From Folioceros fuciformis (lineage: Eukaryota; Anthocerotophyta; Anthocerotopsida; Anthocerotales): 43,883 nt of DNA. Made by a program: the position numbers and the translations under genes. The stretch covers positions 1 through 43,883 of the forward strand of contig JBNGIO010003217.1 of the NCBI GenBank assembly GCA_049999805.1, read 5' to 3'. The notes under the pieces were generated by a model. The model had not been told where the DNA came from, ran no database searches, and saw nothing but the letters and a program-made list of their open reading frames with translations. This document shows, in pieces, positions 9,707 to 21,470 of the stretch (positions are counted from its first letter, which is position 1; each line of letters starts with the position of its first letter).

Positions 9707-12700
9707 ATGAGCTGTGCTTCGGTGCCTTTGCTGGCTTTGGTCTTCCTGCTATGGATGCCTGTGCTGGGAACATCAGCGCTCGCTCAGCAGCCCAAGAACA
9801 TTAACGTGGCGGTACGGGCCAAGTGGACAGGAACTCCTCTTCTTCTAGAGGCTGGGTGAGTACAGTGAGGCTAGTCAATTTCGTTAAATTCATCATCCCA
9901 TTGGCTGGGGGTGAAGCGAAGGTGATTAGTATTGTGGTTGAATTGGGCTCCAAGATTTGTTGCTCTGTGTGCAATTCAGGTGGTGCGGATGGCAACTTGA
10001 GTTCGTCTGCTGGTGGGTTAGCGTCCTGCTCTGGAATTAAATGCTTGGGGTTTTTGCTGCAGGGAGCTTGTAGCAAAAGAGAACGAGGAAGCTTTCTGGG
10101 ATTTTGTAAGGAAATGGGTAGGGGATGGGCAGGGATCTGGCTCTGAAACAGATGCAGAATGCGTCCATCGTATATTGAGGCACGGAAAGTCTGTCCTTGG
10201 TGATCACCTCGGGAATCTTCTGCATTTGTCCCTGGCTGTACGAGCAGCGTCTCCTAAACTCGTTCTGTTTCGGCAGCTGGCGCAAGAATCACTGTCGATC
10301 AGAGCAGGGGATAAGGATGTGCCGAAGGATGGATCAGGGGGGCCTGATGGTAATCGATGGGCTGTTGGCTCCAACCCACAGGCGCCGGACGGGGAGTGCT
10401 GCTGGGTGGATGTGGGGTCTCGTCTGGTGTTTGGTGAAGGGGATCTGTCTCACTGGCTTAAGTCGGTTGAAGACCGACCTTCTGATCACACTGTTTCTCC
10501 GGAGTTATTCGAGCTTGATCATATTTTCCCTGGTTCCGAGGGGGGAAATGTTGTGGCGGTACTGTACGGTGCTCTGGGCACGCGCTGCTTTCAGAGACTT
10601 CATGCTCTGCTATCCAAGTCTGCTGAGCAAGGTCTCGTGAAGTATGCACTGCGCCCTGTGCTGCCTTCTGGATGCGAGGCTGCCAGTGGAGCATGTGGGA
10701 CGGTGGGAGCTGGTGGAATCGTGAACCTGGGAGGTTATGGTGTGGAGCTCGCTCTTAAGAACATGGAATACACTGCCATTGATGACAGTGATCTGAAGAA
10801 GGGCGGTGATGGAACATCTGAGACCCGGGAGGAGGGTAATGCGGAAGAACAGCAGGCTGACTCGGATGGAGAGGTTGACAGCCTTAGGGATCACCTCCTG
10901 TCATCAGAAATCGCTGATCAAGTCAATGTCGAGGAGCTGAAGGACCTGGGGTTCCAGGCAGCTCAGGTCATTCTTGGAGCACCAGAGACTCTGCAGATGA
11001 TGCAAGACATCAACCAAAACCTTCCCAAGCTTGTATCCTGGCTTGCACATGCACAGCCTAACGAGACACTTAGACAAGAGATTGTGTCCAATCAGAAGCT
11101 GGTGCAAGCAGGTAAGAACCTACTTGCAATCAATGGGGCCCTTATCGGTACTGATACTGTTGATTTGTTCACTTTGCTTGATCTAATCCAAGGGGAGCTG
11201 TCCCTGGCTGACAAGATCAGGAAGCTGACGGTGCCGTCCAAGTATGTTAAGAGATTGCTTCAAATATCCGAGCCAACAGAGCAAAGTACAGTTCGTGTTG
11301 ACTTCCGCTCCCAGAAGTTTGTTCATTACTTGAATAACCTGGAGGAGGATTCTGTCTACCGGAGATGGTCAAATAATCTGAACCAGCTACTGATGCCAGT
11401 GTACCCTGGGCAGCTCCGCTATGTGCGAAAGAATCTTTATCATGCGGTTTATGTCATTGACCCAGCTTCAGCTACTGGTCTTGGATTGGTTGAAACCATA
11501 ATGATATACTACCAGAATTCTGTTCCTATGCGATTTGGTCTTATTTTAGTGGCACCAAAGGTCTTGCATAAAGTTGACCTGCAACATGGTGATGAAGAGC
11601 ATAAGGAGGGAACATCCAGCATTGACGAAGATCCTTCAAGTATGGCAATCAAGGCTTTTTTCTATTTAAAGGAGTCCTTGGGAGTTGCCTCAGCTTTTGA
11701 ATTTCTTCACGCACTGAACACCATTCGCGAGGATTATGATGACGATGAAGTCGATTACGTTTCTCTTTCTAATGTACACTCTGCCTTCTTGGACTTCCTG
11801 AAACAGTATGACAGAGCTGGTCAGGATCTTTGGAAGGATCTGCAGAGTGGGGCTCAGTATGGCGACGTGGCTTTGAAAAGCAGTCTGCATGCTCATAAAC
11901 TTGGCCTTTCCCAGATTCAGCCTTGTCTGTTGATGAATGGTTTGTTCTACGATGAAAGCCAGGTGCAGCAGGCCGCAATGTTGGCTATGAATGAGGAGCT
12001 TCCTCGGATCCAGGAAGGAGTCTACTTCGGCACCATCAATTATCGAACTGATGTACTTGACAAATTTCTCTCAGAGAACGGCCATGCTCGGTATAATCCC
12101 CAAATTCTTGGACCTGCATCTGATTCAAATAAGTATGTGTCTCTGACAGAGCCTATAACTGTAAATCAGTCAACACTGGCAAAGCTTCAGTACGTCCATT
12201 CTCCTGGTACTGAGGATGACGTGAAGCCAATCACCCACTGGCTTGCTCTTGATTTATCTAGTAGTACTGGGCGAGATCTTCTTCTAGAAGCAGCTCGCTA
12301 TCTGTCCAGGAGCCCAACTAAGTCTCGAGTTGCAGTGCTCCACAATGCTGAAAACCTCAGCCATGTGGCTGCGACACCTAAAACCATCAGCATTGTATAT
12401 GCAGCCATTAACTCCCCAACTCGTCGAGCTAAAGTGGTACCCTTCCTGGAAAGCTTCCTGGCTTCACAAGCATTGCAGGATTTTGATGAAGGCAAGCTAG
12501 ATTCTGAAGATCTTTTGAAAGAATCATCACACATTGCAATCCAGGTTGGCCTCAAGGCTGATCACATAGAGGCTTCTCTCTCTGATGCCACATATCTTGC
12601 TTCAGCTATGAAAAGAATGGCCGAGGAACGGGCTCTCTTGTCCACTCTGTTTGGTCTCCGGCCAGGTCAGGATGCTGTGATAACAAATGGACGAGTCTTT

Positions 12701-14773
12701 GTCCAGGACAAGGGGAAGTATTTTGTTGCAGAAGACTTTCCACTGCTAGATGCGGTCCACTATGAAAAGAGGGTTAAGCCTGTGCAGGAGGTTGTCTCTG
12801 AGATTGAATGGATGGATGTTGAGCCAGATGATATAACCAGTGAATTTCTAAGCACGGTTATTATGGCGGTCTCGTCATCCATGGCGGCAAGATCAAGAAC
12901 TCCTGATTCTGCGCGGTTTGACTTGCTGCAGGGGGACCACAGTGCCATTGTAAGGCAAGTGGATGATGCCGACGTTCATGTGGATGCTATTATTGATCCT
13001 TTGAGCTCAAACGGACAGAGACTGACTTCGCTTCTGGTGCTTCTGGAAGAATGGTTGCATCCAAGCATGCGGATCCTCTTGAATCCATCAAGTGGTCTAT
13101 CTGACTTGCCTTTAAAGAATTTTTACCGATATGTGGTGCCAGCGAAAGAGGATGGCGCCTCACGCGGTCCGCTTACTCCTGGTCCTGTTGGCCAGTTTTT
13201 AAACATGCCTCCTTCTAGGACAATGACCATGAACCTTGACGTTCCAGAACCTTGGTTGGTGGAACCAGTCATAGCAGTACATGATCTGGACAACATTGTG
13301 CTTGAGAAGCTCAGTGGACGAACCATGCTTGCAGTTTTCGAGCTGGAAGCATTGGTTGTCACGGGGCAGTGCTATGAGAAGGGTCTTGAACCACCAAGAG
13401 GACTCCAATTGGTTTTGGGCACTAAGTTCGTGCCACACATGGTGGACACCATTGTCATGGCAAACCTAGGCTACTGGCAATTGAAAGCCGCGCCTGGAGT
13501 TTTTAACCTCAAGCTGGCACCAGGCAAGTCCACGGAGCTGTACACTCTGCAGGGACCAGGAGAGGGCACTGATACTGGTCCAGCTGAGAGAAGACTTGTC
13601 GTAAAGTCTCTCGCAGGGGAGGTGGTTCGTCTGGAAGTTGTGAAGAAGAAGGGCAAGGAGAATCAGAAAATGGTTGATGCAGACGATGACCTGGATGATG
13701 CGTCTTCAAATGAAGCAACTGAACGAAAAAGGGGGAAGTCGAAGACTGCAGGTATTTTTAAGTGGGCTACAAACTTCATGGGTTTGCACAGAGAGTCCGA
13801 GCTCCAACCTGCATCCTCGGGTGGACATCATAAAGACAGGCATGGCGAGACTATCAACATATTTTCCATAGCATCTGGTCACCTTTATGAAAGGTTCTTG
13901 AAGATAATGATGTTGAGTGTTTTGAACAACACGAAGCGACCTGTCAAGTTTTGGTTCATCAAGAACTATTTGTCACCCCAGTTCAAGGATGTGATCCCCC
14001 ATATGGCCAAGGAGTATGGATTTGAGTATGACCTTGTGACCTACAAGTGGCCTTCGTGGTTGCACAAACAGACAGAGAAGCAGAGACTGATCTGGGCCTA
14101 CAAGATCTTGTTCCTTGACGTCATCTTCCCCTTGTCCCTGAAGAAGGTGATTTTTGTTGATGCTGACCAGATCGTCCGAACTGATATCGGCGAGCTTTAC
14201 GACATGCATATCGGAGGGAGGCCTCTAGCTTATACTCCATTTTGCGACAACAACAAAGACATGGATGGATACCGCTTTTGGAATCAGGGGTTCTGGAAGG
14301 ATCATCTACGTGGGAAACCGTATCATATCAGTGCCCTTTATGTAGTTGACCTCGTGAAGTTTCGACAGACGGCAGCGGGTGACAAGCTTCGTGTGTTCTA
14401 TGAAAGTCTTAGCAAGGATCCAAACAGCTTGTCCAACCTGGATCAGGATTTGCCAAATTACGCACAACATACGGTTCCAATCTTCTCGCTGCCGCAACAA
14501 TGGTTGTGGTGTGAGTCCTGGTGTGGGAATGTCACCAAGTCACAAGCAAAGACCATTGATCTGTGCAACAATCCTATGACGAAGGAACCGAAGCTTGATG
14601 GGGCTCGTCGAATTGTTGCTGAGTGGCCTGCCCTCGATGAGGAAGCCAGAGAATTCACAGCAAGGATACTCCATGGGGATGATGTTCAACCACGTCCTGC
14701 AACACCTGTTGTTGAAAATATCCGGGAAACTTCTCAGGCTAGCAGGGATCCGGAAACTGTGGCCGAGTTGTAG
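9707..14773 (+). CDS. UGGT: UDP-glucose:glycoprotein glucosyltransferase (2 exons)
   Basis: ER-lumen folding sensor that re-glucosylates N-glycans on misfolded glycoproteins, returning them to calnexin/calreticulin. Exon 1 is 9707-9855; intron 9856-10062 starts GTGAGT and ends TTGCTGCAG; exon 2 is 10063-14773, giving 1619 aa, the usual full length. I chose the ATG at 9707 because a hydrophobic signal peptide (VPLLALVFLLW, cleavage near ALAQQ) follows directly; an in-frame ATG at 9632 would bury it behind 25 residues. KNINVAVRAKWTGTPLLLEAGE is the conserved N-terminus of the thioredoxin-like region. The GT24 catalytic domain starts near residue 1311 (ETINIFSIASGHLYERF), with DxD at about 1415 (FVDADQIVRTD), then FWNQGFW and LDQDLPN. 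Only one intron remains, which is odd for this family in plants. The C-terminus is VAEL, not a clear K/HDEL signal. Convergent with SRP19, 296 bases away. Confidence 0.96.
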
Positions 14774-15069
14774 CGGCAGTATGCATGGGTGCCCCACGGT
14801 CTGCCCATTGCTGGGGTTTTTGATGGTTTGGCCTCTTCCCTGCAAAGCATCTCCATGTGAATGAGAAACGTCTTTCTTAGATCGATGTAATCCTTCCCAG
14901 AAGGAAATAAGTTATAGATGGTCGAAACTCTCTTTACTCTACGGCAAAGTCCATGGCCAAATGGTCGAATCACATTCGCTCAGATCGGGTAAGTCGGGGC
15001 CCCAAATTCCCTCTGCGCCCCCCCCTAACTGTGCGAACAGTGTGACACGGTGACATCAGCCGAAGTATC

Positions 15070-15735
15070 TCATTTCTTCTTCTTGTCACGCCTACCCTTG
15101 CCAGAGCTGGCAGCTGCCCTTGACGACCCTGCTGCCTGGTCGTGCTTCTTGTCACGCCCTTGATGTCTCTTCACCAAATCCGCTACCTTGAGCATCAACA
15201 CCTTCCCTGCAAACGGGGATTCAAACTAGTCAGGACAAAGCCACAAGCAACTGTTTCACCTATGGCTGACAGTGGAGAAACAAAACAGTTCCATCTCTAG
15301 CCCTAACGCGCGATCTGAGAAGAGTCAGGATTGCGACTCAAACCTACCCTCAACCTCGGCCGAGCAACGAGGGCTTACTTGAAGGAAGCAAGGGATTGCT
15401 GAGGTCGCCAGCTTCGGTCTTGAGCTGCACCCGAGCTCTGCCTCTTTGCATGTAGTCTCTGGAGTACGCCTTATCCAGCTGTCCAATGACAACGGGAAGA
15501 CAGTAAGTCAGCATCGAATGACGCTGCAGAGCCGGTGAGACGAAAGCTCAGCACCTACCTCTAGCTTGTATGGAATTTTGAGGTAGTTGCAGCAGTCGCC
15601 TATCTCCTCAATGGTAGGGTTGTCCACTGCAGCAGCCTTGCTGATCCGGCGGCCCTGTGCCACCGTCTTTGTGGAATTGATGTAGACTGGGTAGATCACC
15701 ACCCAGCGTGAGGTGTCCACTGGATCCTCCATCAT
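15070..15735 (-). CDS. SRP19: Signal recognition particle 19 kDa protein (3 exons)
   Basis: Binds helices 6 and 8 of SRP RNA and promotes SRP54 loading, in assembly of the particle that targets ribosomes to the ER. Reverse-strand exons are 15735-15559, 15478-15379 and 15206-15070, with GT-AG introns of 80 and 172 nt and matching phases, giving 137 aa (Arabidopsis is close to 145). Residues 11-30 match the family hallmark (WVVIYPVYINS, then GRRI). DCCNYLKIPYKLE and then DKAYSRDYMQRGRARVQLK follow. The C-terminus is basic and ends RRDKKKK, the typical lysine-rich tail. Two adjacent ATGs open the frame; the first is used here. It lies tail to tail with UGGT. Confidence 0.93.
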
Positions 15736-16368
15736 CCTCGCCTATGCTCCAGGGCCGACCTCAAACCCGTGGTACCCACGGCACATTAGTCACACGTTCT
15801 CCCCTCACTAGCCTTAGGACATTCCTTTACGCCTCTACAAAGGTGAATTAAACCCAACGACAGCGCCAGGAAACAACTTGTGCGTTGCAGGCGAGCTGAA
15901 GAGGGTTTTGCAACTACTGTCTCTCTTGTTGCGTTCGCCTTCGGGTTATGGACCCCAGCTAAAACGTGCCGTGCTCTCTTGCCCAGCGCCAGGGCGTCGG
16001 TTAAGAGACGAGACCGACACGGATCCTCTGGTTGCATGAAGGAGGTTAGTTGTGGTCTTCTCTCTATAATATGTAGATCCCCGATCACACCCATATCGTG
16101 GAAGCTTTTCGAGATACTGTTGTACATGTGATTCAAATCTGTACATGGCAGCAAGGGAGTACAGTTACAAGCAGGCATTTGGTCTATGGACGCAGACCAC
16201 GCAGTGTGGGCCTCGGATGGGAAAAAAAAAAAGGAACCTGTCCTGGCGAGCAAAATCCTAGTGAGCAAAAAGGGAGACCATCTATTTTACAGATTCACAG
16301 GTCACCACTTGAACACTGGTCAAATGGCCACACGGCACACAACGTGGGAATGAAAGCCTCGCCTCAAC
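15736..16368. other. Intergenic between SRP19 and the HLS1-like gene
   Basis: Holds the SRP19 5' region and the 3' UTR of the HLS1-like gene, both on the reverse strand. A run of 11 A lies at about 16221-16231. Open frames here have no family resemblance. Confidence 0.45.
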
Positions 16369-18092
16369 TTAAACATCTCTGGGATCAACGAACAGGCTGG
16401 ACGATGGTGCAGAGCTGCACCAGTCAAATAGATCTGAGCCGGAGAGTGGTTCCAGCGCAAGATTGGGATCAGTGAGAGCATCGAGGTTGCCATCACAAAG
16501 TATGGTGTTGTCCAGCCACTTAGCCCTGTTGCAGATGGCGACTGACTCTGTTAGATTCCTGTCTGAGCCCTTCTGCAACCGCTTTACACTCCAGAGATCG
16601 TCCGCAGAAGAAAGGACTTTCCAGTGTGGTATCACATTTCTCAAGGGATCTTGTGCCCCTACTTCCGACATCACCACACCGCAGCCATTCCTAAGAGCAA
16701 GGTTGTGAACATGCCAGCACAGTGCAGACAACAACTCTGCTGCCCTTGGGCCTTCCGCGTGTAACCCGAACATGAAGTGCATCCCGAAAGGTGTGAATAG
16801 ATTGGGAATAGAGGGGACGCCAAATCCGGGAAGGGCCCAGTCTGCTAACCTGGAGGCAGCGGCTAGTGCTCTGATAGTCCGCGACACTCCTGTCACTTCT
16901 AGGGAGAAAATCTCATTGCACTTCCAGATGCTAAGCATGGCCCAAGATCCAGGCTTCACTGCTCGTTCTGTTCCGGAACATGGCGTCCAGCACTCGTCGT
17001 GATTGGCACTCTTACAAGGACCCTCATTGCAAAGCCTCCCCAAACCCAGCAGTTCGTCTTCTTGCATTCTAGCAACCCAGGTCCCGGCACAGAGTTTGGA
17101 TCCGAGCACCGCGTCGATGTCTTTGGGGAAAAATTCTTGGGCACCAAGAACAGATCTGTAAAGCAGAGTAGCGCTGGTGGGGCTGATCTTCAACACTTTG
17201 ACATCTGCAGGGATGGGCCGCGGGTGAACGAACACGGGGTGAATCAAGATGACAGGAGTTCTAAAGGGAATATACTGGAGCTTCTCGTTGAAGAGCTTGA
17301 CAGATGGCTCATTATCCTTCACTGTCGCGACATACACATACTCTGCTCCATGTTGTTTGCACCAGTCTTCCATCTTCATAACCAACCTCATGGCAATCCG
17401 CAGTCTCCTGTGGACCAGTAACTACGGCATGGTCAGAACACAGTCCGCGGACCACTCAGAACTATTCCACGTCGAACCCAAAAAAAAAAAGACTTTCAAA
17501 CCACATCAGCAGCATCCCCCCCGCCAGTAGCACTGAAGGTGTGACTCCAAAGCAAAGATCCGTCGCCTAAACACCAGATCTCACTACCCCACCATGCCAC
17601 ATCCTCCATACACAAAGGCTCACCTGTGCGTGGGGGAGACACGCAATCCACAAAGATACCCAATCTTTGCATACAGAGGCGAGATGCCCACTTTAAGCTT
17701 AGCATTGATCGTTTCTTTGTGACACACCACTTCCTTCACCCCCGCTCTAACGACACCGACGATTTCATCCTGCAGCTCAGCCACCTGCAAAAACATTCCA
17801 TTCCACGACGACTGAGGCTCGTGGCACCATCCCATTTCTCAACAGGCAGGCGGAATCAAACAACACAACGGAGCTTGGACAGAAATAGTACCAGCATCTC
17901 GTACGCTGGAAAATGCCGAACTCGGCCCAACGGATCTCCCAGCAGGTCAGCGCGCAGAGAGGCAGTGCTACCGTTTCCCGTCTCGCATTTCCTCTCCAGC
18001 TCTTCCACTCTTCTCAAATCCGAAGGAGCGTAGGTTCTCACGGTCAAATTCTTCGCCACCGACAGCTCGTCTGTAGCAACACTTGAACCCAT
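16369..18092 (-). CDS. HLS1: HOOKLESS1-like GNAT N-acetyltransferase (3 exons)
   Basis: Resembles plant HOOKLESS1, a nuclear GNAT-fold protein linking hormone and light signals to differential growth and reported to affect histone acetylation. Exons on the reverse strand: 18092-17892, 17784-17624, 17407-16369; phases agree; 466 aa against about 400 for Arabidopsis HLS1. The start is the ATG at 18092; the frame runs upstream only to a GTG. N-terminal hallmarks are VRTYAPSDLRRVEELERKCE and DLLGDPLGRVRH, then LCGLRVSPTHR and EDWCKQHGAEYVYVAT. The C-terminal HLS1-specific part has IPNLFTPFGMHFMFG, PLRNVIPHWKVLS, DLWSVKRL and ends SLFVDPRDV. Oddity: the acetyl-CoA loop, normally R-x-x-G-x-G/A, reads R-R-L-R-I-A at residues 121-126, so the key Gly is Arg. 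It may be a weak or non-catalytic member. Confidence 0.9.
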
Positions 18093-18254
18093 ATTCTCCA
18101 CAAAATTTCCTCTCCAATACTAAATTGCGGAATCCTCCAGAATCCCAGGAGCCAAGACCGCAGTGAAACGGTGAAGAAACGAGGAGGGCGTCCCCGGGCG
18201 GTGAAGGGAGGGGGCGGGAAGGGGAGAATGCGCAGCTGGTTCAAGTGAGCATAA

Positions 18255-18264
18255 TTCTTTATAC
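18255..18264 (-). promoter_or_regulatory. Possible TATA box of the HLS1-like gene
   Basis: Read on the reverse strand, GGTATAAAGA lies about 165 bases ahead of the HLS1-like start codon in otherwise GC-rich sequence, a reasonable distance for a TATA box plus a short 5' UTR. No transcript start is visible, so this is positional only. Confidence 0.35.
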
Positions 18265-18431
18265 CCGGCGCAGCACAGGCGAGACGAAACAGAGAGAGGG
18301 GAGACAGCCGAGTAACAGAATCATCGGCAGTTGCCCGCACTTTCTCCACAGATTAAGCAGGTAAGATTCACGCATGGTGCCGCCGGGTGAGGACTGTGCG
18401 GAGGGAGACGCAGAGCCATGCGGAAGCAGCT

Positions 18432-18497
18432 GGGGGGAGAGAGAAAGAAGAGAACAGAAAAGAAAGGGAAGAAGGCAAGGAAGGAAACAGGCAAGGA
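18432..18497 (+). repeat. Purine-rich (GA) tract
   Basis: About 65 bases almost free of pyrimidines on the plus strand (GGGGGGAGAGAGAAAGAAGA and onward, broken by single C's). On the reverse strand this is a CT-rich stretch upstream of the HLS1-like gene, a common plant promoter or leader feature. Confidence 0.7.
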
Positions 18498-19299
18498 AGC
18501 GACACCACGCCACAGCACACCACACCACACCAGCCCACCGGACCCGACCCGAGCTCCCGGCTCAACAGAAAACATTTTCCTCGACACCCGCTCCCACAGC
18601 CCCGCAGTGCAATATAAAAGCCATGGCCCCTCGCAATTGCGCCCCAGCCCAGCAGCCCTGGAATACAGAGGTTTCCACGAGAGTCCAGGGTCGTGCAGTC
18701 AAGGGTGGACGGTGCAATCCTGCAATTCCTCAGCTGCTGCCAGCGGGCGAGCCCCGCAGGCGCCTGGGGAGCCGGGAAAGGGAGGCAATGTCAGGACAGC
18801 CAAGTTGGTGTGATGAGCAAAGCCTGGCGGCAGATCCTGCCGCAGCTGCAGCTGCTGCTGCTGGCCTCATCCGCTGACTGCTGCCAGAACGGGTCCCAGC
18901 CGCTTCCTGTCCTGCTACAGTCGCAGCAGCAGCGCGCAGCAGCAGATGAGAGATGGCAACGTAAGCTCCGCAGGAAGACAAGACAAAAAAGCAGACTCCA
19001 CAGCCTCAGCCTCAGCCCGAGCCTTCAGCTTTGCCTTCGCCTTTCTTCACGCTCCTGTGCGCGCAAGCACAAGACGAGAGCCCGACACCAGCCGGAACGA
19101 CGGGTTAACTTCACGCCTCGCTTTAACTCGGGTTAGGTGTACCAACTTCGTTGATCCAGTGTCCCGCGCTGCCTTTGCCTGCTCTTTCCTCATGGTTTAT
19201 GCATTTTTCGGGCACAAATATGTTTCATGTGTTTGATTGCCAGTGCCAGCACCAGCACCACTCGACGTCTGCAAAGTACAAGAGGTTGGTGGAATTCTA

Positions 19300-20783
19300 T
19301 CATTTCTTATGCGCGTGCCTTTTAGCCTTGTTCTTCGCATCTCCGGTTTGACTTGGGACATCGAGGCGCGGGAGAATCCACAGGAGCGGGTGTTGGGTGC
19401 CAAAGAGCTCTATCAAGTTGCACCATCCTGCACTCGTTGAGGCCTTCTTCACTCTTGCGGTGAGGCCCACTTGTATGGACTCCAAGTAGTTGTGGCCTTG
19501 GTATATATAGTAGAGCTGATGGTACAGCAGGACGGACACGCCCACCAGGATGGACAAGCAAGAGAGTGTGAGGAAGATGAGAACCAGAGCTCTTATGGAT
19601 AACATCACATGTGCTGATATCAAAGCATTCAATGCATTTGAAGCTAGTGTGGTTTCAATGGGCAGTCCTAGGGCTTTCACACTTGAGCCATCCTGGAATT
19701 TGATGACACTTGGCCAAACAAGAAATCCAGCTAGCAGAATCAAGCATAATGCATATGAGGTGCCCACTAGAGTGTAAACCAAAAAGAGCAAAAAATATCG
19801 CATGTTCTTTGCTCCCACACAGTTTCCTATCTGCAATTCACAAAGTGATGCCATTAGTAGGCAGTCCATTTGGTTCCTACTTGATCTCCACGAATGCAAA
19901 TGAAGCATAAAGATCTCCACAAATGCAAAGGAAGCATAAAGAAGAAACTCACAAATGGACAGTGGTGATCCAAGTCTTGCACACAAACATAGCAAGTGCT
20001 GCAGTGATGGACTCTTGGTGCTTTAGGGATTTTGCACATGGTGCAAAATCGATATCCTTCAAGACCCCTTTCAACAACTACATCCACACTTCCCCATGGT
20101 GTTGGCAGAGGTGGTCCAGTAGATATAGAAGCAGCCATTATATAGTTGAAGAGAACATTCAATGCAAAAAATATAGTCACAACAGAATGAACAAAATAGT
20201 TCAATGAGTAGTCAAAAAATATCAGTGGGAATACAGCCCAAATTCCTCCATCTGCCGTCAAATCAAGATACAAGCATCAACAACAGACTTTGTCTTGCAA
20301 CAGCACTTTCACAAAGCATATGTTGCATTCATAAAGAAGACAAACATTGTCAAGGAGATGGAAGAAAGCAATAACAAAAGAATGCAAGAACGTACACACT
20401 ATGACAGTGAAGAAGATGAGAACAATAGCCATAAGCAACCAATCTCTAACTTTATTCCATCTCATCCATTGATTTTGTTTCTCCTTTCTCTCTTCATTGT
20501 TAGTAATGGCACCACACCACGCACACTTAAAGAGTCGTGCAAATGACACAAGATACAATTGCTGCCCACAACCCCAACATGTTGTTTCATATGGTTTTGC
20601 AACACCTTCTGTTGTGGCATCCTCCTAAGAAGAGAAGACTCTCAATAAGTATCAAGCATTCTTGCTTACAAGAGATGTTGAAACCTTCTGAAAAAGCCAA
20701 CAAACCTCACAAGATCTTTTGTCCTCCATGCTCTTCTTATCCAGAAGAAGCAAACGATCTTCATCCACCATTTGTTTGTGCAT
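19300..20783 (-). CDS. PAT11: DHHC-type protein S-acyltransferase, PAT11-like (4 exons)
   Basis: Membrane palmitoyltransferase that attaches fatty acids to cysteines of target proteins. Reverse-strand exons are 20783-20706, 20624-20396, 20251-19953 and 19830-19300; GT-AG introns, phases agree, 378 aa. Resembles Arabidopsis PAT11: an N-terminal pair of CxxC motifs (CWGCG and FKCAWCGAITN), GGIWAVFP, then the cysteine-rich domain (FCTMCKIPKAPRVHHCSTC) and DHHC at residues 197-200. The third intron falls inside DHHCPF/IGNCVG, restoring it exactly. Hydrophobic helices lie at about 90-104, in the GGIWAVFP segment and the one after it, after NMRYF, and in SVLLYHQLYYIYQG (PAT11-like). The C-terminus is basic. 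The start ATG is the first in frame of exon 1 but weakly constrained, and exon 1 has little conservation to check. Confidence 0.88.
19883..19940 (+). repeat. 29-bp tandem duplication inside an intron of the S-acyltransferase gene
   Basis: GATCTCCACGAATGCAAATG... (19883-19911) is followed at once by GATCTCCACAAATGCAAAGG... (19912-19940), with two mismatches. Both lie in the intron that splits the DHHC block; the second copy ends 12 bases before the exon boundary at the donor side. Confidence 0.9.
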
Positions 20784-21436
20784 CTTTTTCAAAGTGGTGG
20801 CGCTTTCCTGTAGCACGGGAGAGAGTAGAGCAAAGGTCGGCCACCGACTGGAAGTGTATGCTCTGTGGGTTAGGCAAAGCTCCCAAAGGTTGGAACCAGG
20901 AAACCTAAAGACGGTGGGGCGCACACGGAAGGTGGAGATGTGACCGGGAAAGGAACACGACGCACCGGAATGGACGGAGGCAACGAAATAGACGAGACCG
21001 TCGTCTGCTGGCGGCAGCCGCAACTATGGGAGAAACATTACTCCGACCCCGGGTATTTCATAAATAGCAGAATCGGCGGGGGCCGTACAGGCGGCATTGG
21101 GTACAGAACAGCAGCTACAGGGGACGACGGGGTCAAAGCAAAGCGGGGGAAAGCGGTGGCGAAAGCCCGAAACGGTTGCGCCCATTTACAGGTCGGCCCC
21201 TGTACTTTTGCGGGCAGTTAGACTAAATGCAGCCCGATTGGGGCCGTTGGAGGTGCAGGGTCAACACCAACCCATGTACTTTGCAGCGTGTGGGAGGACG
21301 CGCCACGAGCCTGGCCAGCTGAAGCTGCTGCTCATCAGCTGCTGGCGATGGCGTTCAAGGACGGCGAGGACTGTGCCTGGAGCTGGATGTGAGGTCGAAG
21401 CTGCTCGGGAGGCCATGGCCGACGAGGGATGAGATG

Positions 21437-21440
<4 letters not shown>

Positions 21441-21468
<28 letters not shown>
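21441..21468 (+). repeat. (TG)14 microsatellite
   Basis: Uninterrupted TG dinucleotides from 21441 to 21468 followed by CATTG. Confidence 0.95.

Positions 21469-21470
<2 letters not shown>

Larger units (their letters stand above)
18093..19299. other. Intergenic: promoter side of the HLS1-like gene and 3' flank of the S-acyltransferase gene
   Basis: Contains a purine-rich tract at about 18432-18497, CACAC-type repeats at about 18500-18540, and CAG/GCT-rich stretches at about 18840-18865 and 18915-18945. A plus-strand frame from an ATG near 18622 is compositionally biased (poly-Ala) and unlike any known protein, so I do not call it a gene. Confidence 0.45.

Noticed and set aside
18374-18877. 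Plus-strand 167-codon frame with an ATATAAAAG box just ahead of an internal ATG (18622)
   Set aside because: TATA element is too close to the ATG, the protein is low-complexity (poly-Ala from GCT/GCA repeats), and three other frames are also open.
20652-21023. Reverse-strand 123-codon frame ahead of the S-acyltransferase
   Set aside because: Only its ATG-initiated part (20783-20706) is kept, as exon 1; the upstream part starts at a TTG and the 3' part is intron.
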